A program made the position numbers and the translations under genes. 8,640 nt of DNA, from positions 1-8,640 of the forward strand of contig PWGF01000362.1 in the NCBI GenBank assembly GCA_003554375.1. The letters run 5' to 3'. The notes under the pieces were generated by a model. The model searched no databases. It had not been told where the DNA came from and saw only the letters and a program-made list of their open reading frames with translations. Source of the DNA: Spirochaetaceae bacterium. Its GTDB lineage: Bacteria > Spirochaetota > Spirochaetia > DSM-27196 > SKKC01. This document shows, piece after piece, positions 7,062 to 8,640 of the stretch. Every line of letters begins with the position of its first letter. The first letter of the stretch is position 1.

Positions 7062-8640
7062 TTACCTTCTGCGCCCGATGCGTCGGGCGGCTTCCGGTGG
7101 AGATCGAAGCTCGTGGTCTGAGTCGATTCCGAGTCGAAATGCTGAGGAGAAGACGTACTTGGAGAGCGCGGAAGAATCGAACGGGCCGGTGAGTTGCCCA
7201 ACCGAAAGGAGCAAAACGCGTTCGTTCGTGCCGTCGGGGGCTACAAATGGGTGGATGTGCAACGGGCGAGCCGGCGGACGCGGGTCGTCGATGAAGGCGA
7301 ATCCTACGGTAACGGTGGGAAACTCGAAGGTGAATTCGTCCCCGAAGAGACAAAGGTCGCGATCGAGGGGATGCGTCAGCGAGCCTCCGGTTCCATCCCG
7401 ATACCGTGTGCTAATGCGCGGGCTCCCACCGGCGTGGCCATCGGTCAGTCGGAGGAGAGGGATGTGCAGCGGCGTAACCTTTGACACCGAGTGTCCGGGC
7501 GTACACTCCGGGAAGGTGACGGTGAACGTGATGGTGAGGCACGGATCCTCGTCGGCAAAAAAGTAGTCCGTCTCAACCTGCGCGAGGCCTTTAGCGAACG
7601 GCAGCGACACGTGGTGGTGTACCATGAGCCCGCGACCGTCGTCCCCTTCGAAGCTGAAGGCGCTTTGAGCGGGCCACTTCAGGCGGTCTTCGTTTACCGT
7701 GATGTACGGCGGGGGCGCCGACGAGCGCGAGAACCGAACGCGTCCGTCGGTCAGCGCGGAAACGATACCGCCGTCGAAGGCAAGGCCGATGCGCTCGTCC
7801 TCCAGACGTGCCGAGCCGTGCATACTGGCGAGGACCTCCCTAGCGCCCGGGCCTACCCGGGCCACTGTAGCAGCGCCGGCTCCCGCGACGGCATGGTCGC
7901 TCACGTGCAGGAGCCGGACTCGGTCGGGCTGGCTCGGCGCGGGCGAATGCTTCCTGGAATCAGAAGGAAGCTCAATCTCGGCTTCACGTAGTCGTTGGAG
8001 GCCTTCTTCGTCGGCGCTCAGCTCGTTCCGCACGACCAGCGAAGGCGAGATGCGGAGATCCGGCTTCGTTAGCGCCTGCTCCGGGGGAGGAGCGTGTGGC
8101 GCCTCCGATCGATCCGTCGGTGGCTTGCCTTTGTGCGGAGCTGAAGGAGGTGGTTGTTGGTCGTTTGCTCTTTGCAGTTCGGTCGACCACTTGGAAGCGG
8201 GCGCGAAGCGGATGCGGCGCCGCTCGCGGAGTTTCCCGAGCGCTTCGAGCAGGGACGTGAGGTCGGCGCGCACGCTTGACTCGGTTTCCAAGGGGAGCTG
8301 GAGCAGCAGCCCGTCCGCTTTCGGCGACATTGGGGGCGCTTTTGCCGATTTAGCGGCGGCACGGCGGACCTCGCGGGTGTACGCTCGGACCGTAGCCGCA
8401 GCATGCGACGTCGGCGCGGCGCCGGAGCTTGAATTGGGCGAGAGTAGCGCTAGGCGCGCCAGAGACGCCACGCTGCTTTCGGCCAGCGAGTACAGGGCGA
8501 GCACGGGGTGAGTAGCGGTACTCGCGGATGCTGCGCGCCGGTTGGTCAGCCCGGTTACTCGGGAGGCGTTGGGCGATGTCAGGGTATCTCGAAGGACCTG
8601 ATCTTCGGCAACAAGGAGCAATGGAGTGGAGCCGGCGTAC
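7062..8640 (-). CDS. Large protein of unknown function, C-terminal part; beta-rich C-terminal domain
   Basis: The frame is open to the right edge, so about 525 C-terminal residues are seen and the start is outside the window; an internal TTG at 8621 need not be the start. I do not recognise it with certainty. Counting from that TTG, residues 1-145 include LLLVAEDQVLRDTL, a short helical stretch and LLLQLPLETESSVRADLTSLLEALGKL followed by IRFAPASKW. Residues about 150-190 are a Pro/Ser/Lys-rich linker. From about 270 on, the sequence is strongly beta-like, with RIGLAFDGGIVSALTDGR, QVETDYFFADEDPCLTITFTVTFP and LCLFGDEFTFEFPTVTVGFAFID. This resembles the all-beta C-terminal domains of some glycoside hydrolases (GH38 or GH57 type), and the first part could be the end of their catalytic domain; that is inference only. 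No signal peptide can be judged. The gene converges on birA with a 25-bp gap. Confidence 0.8.
   Translation of the reverse strand, partial: YAGSTPLLLVAEDQVLRDTLTSPNASRVTGLTNRRAASASTATHPVLALYSLAESSVASLARLALLSPNSSSGAAPTSHAAATVRAYTREVRRAAAKSAKAPPMSPKADGLLLQLPLETESSVRADLTSLLEALGKLRERRRIRFAPASKWSTELQRANDQQPPPSAPHKGKPPTDRSEAPHAPPPEQALTKPDLRISPSLVVRNELSADEEGLQRLREAEIELPSDSRKHSPAPSQPDRVRLLHVSDHAVAGAGAATVARVGPGAREVLASMHGSARLEDERIGLAFDGGIVSALTDGRVRFSRSSAPPPYITVNEDRLKWPAQSAFSFEGDDGRGLMVHHHVSLPFAKGLAQVETDYFFADEDPCLTITFTVTFPECTPGHSVSKVTPLHIPLLRLTDGHAGGSPRISTRYRDGTGGSLTHPLDRDLCLFGDEFTFEFPTVTVGFAFIDDPRPPARPLHIHPFVAPDGTNERVLLLSVGQLTGPFDSSALSKYVFSSAFRLGIDSDHELRSPPEAARRIGRRR
7072..7089. terminator. Hairpin in the birA convergent zone, possible weak terminator
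   Basis: CGCCCGA (7072-7078) pairs perfectly with TCGGGCG (7083-7089) around a 4-nt loop. It lies 35 bp after the birA stop, inside the last codons of the opposing gene. No T-run follows on either strand, so it is not a classical intrinsic terminator, but it is the only compact perfect hairpin in the convergent zone. Confidence 0.28.

Noticed and set aside
7699..8511. Plus-strand open frame of 270 codons opposite the large minus-strand gene
   Set aside because: The product is Ser/Arg-rich and featureless. The minus-strand frame has realistic alternation of hydrophobic and charged residues and stays open to the window edge.

Overview
The window is a GC-rich bacterial chromosome segment made mostly of housekeeping genes. 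The lineage cannot be fixed from sequence alone. A glucose-6-phosphate dehydrogenase gene overlapping an opcA-type gene is known from cyanobacteria, actinobacteria and some spirochaetes and Chloroflexota-like groups. A high-GC spirochaete is my weak preference.

The left two thirds (1-5664) is transcribed on the minus strand. In transcription order it holds zwf (5664-4162), opcA (4165-3176, overlapping zwf by 4 nt), then argR (3028-2558), argC (2554-1517), argB (1494-703) and the 5' part of argD (458-1, running off the left edge). argR, argC and argB are tightly packed, with their own Shine-Dalgarno sites. Two ARG-box-like palindromes, 20 bp apart centre to centre, sit on an extended -10 promoter upstream of argR. 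This points to an autoregulated arginine operon in which ArgR with arginine shuts off its own gene and argCBD. The genes supply steps two to four of ornithine synthesis (kinase, reductase, aminotransferase); the acetylating enzyme and the later steps are not in the window. zwf-opcA supplies NADPH through the oxidative pentose phosphate pathway.

The right part holds a divergent plus-strand biotin-protein ligase (birA, 6140-7036) without a DNA-binding domain. It converges on a large minus-strand protein of unknown function (7062 to beyond the right edge).

Two non-coding stretches stand out. The argB-argD gap (459-702) is packed with GCCGGC palindromes and is bounded by a 28-bp direct repeat that includes the last codons of argB. 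The zwf-birA gap (5665-6139) carries a perfect 19-bp inverted repeat around 126 bp, with a 9-bp direct repeat outside it (possible MITE-like remnant). Next to it is a five-unit 38/39-bp GC-rich tandem array that ends 36 bp before birA. I did not find a defence system, CRISPR array, RNA gene or intact transposon.
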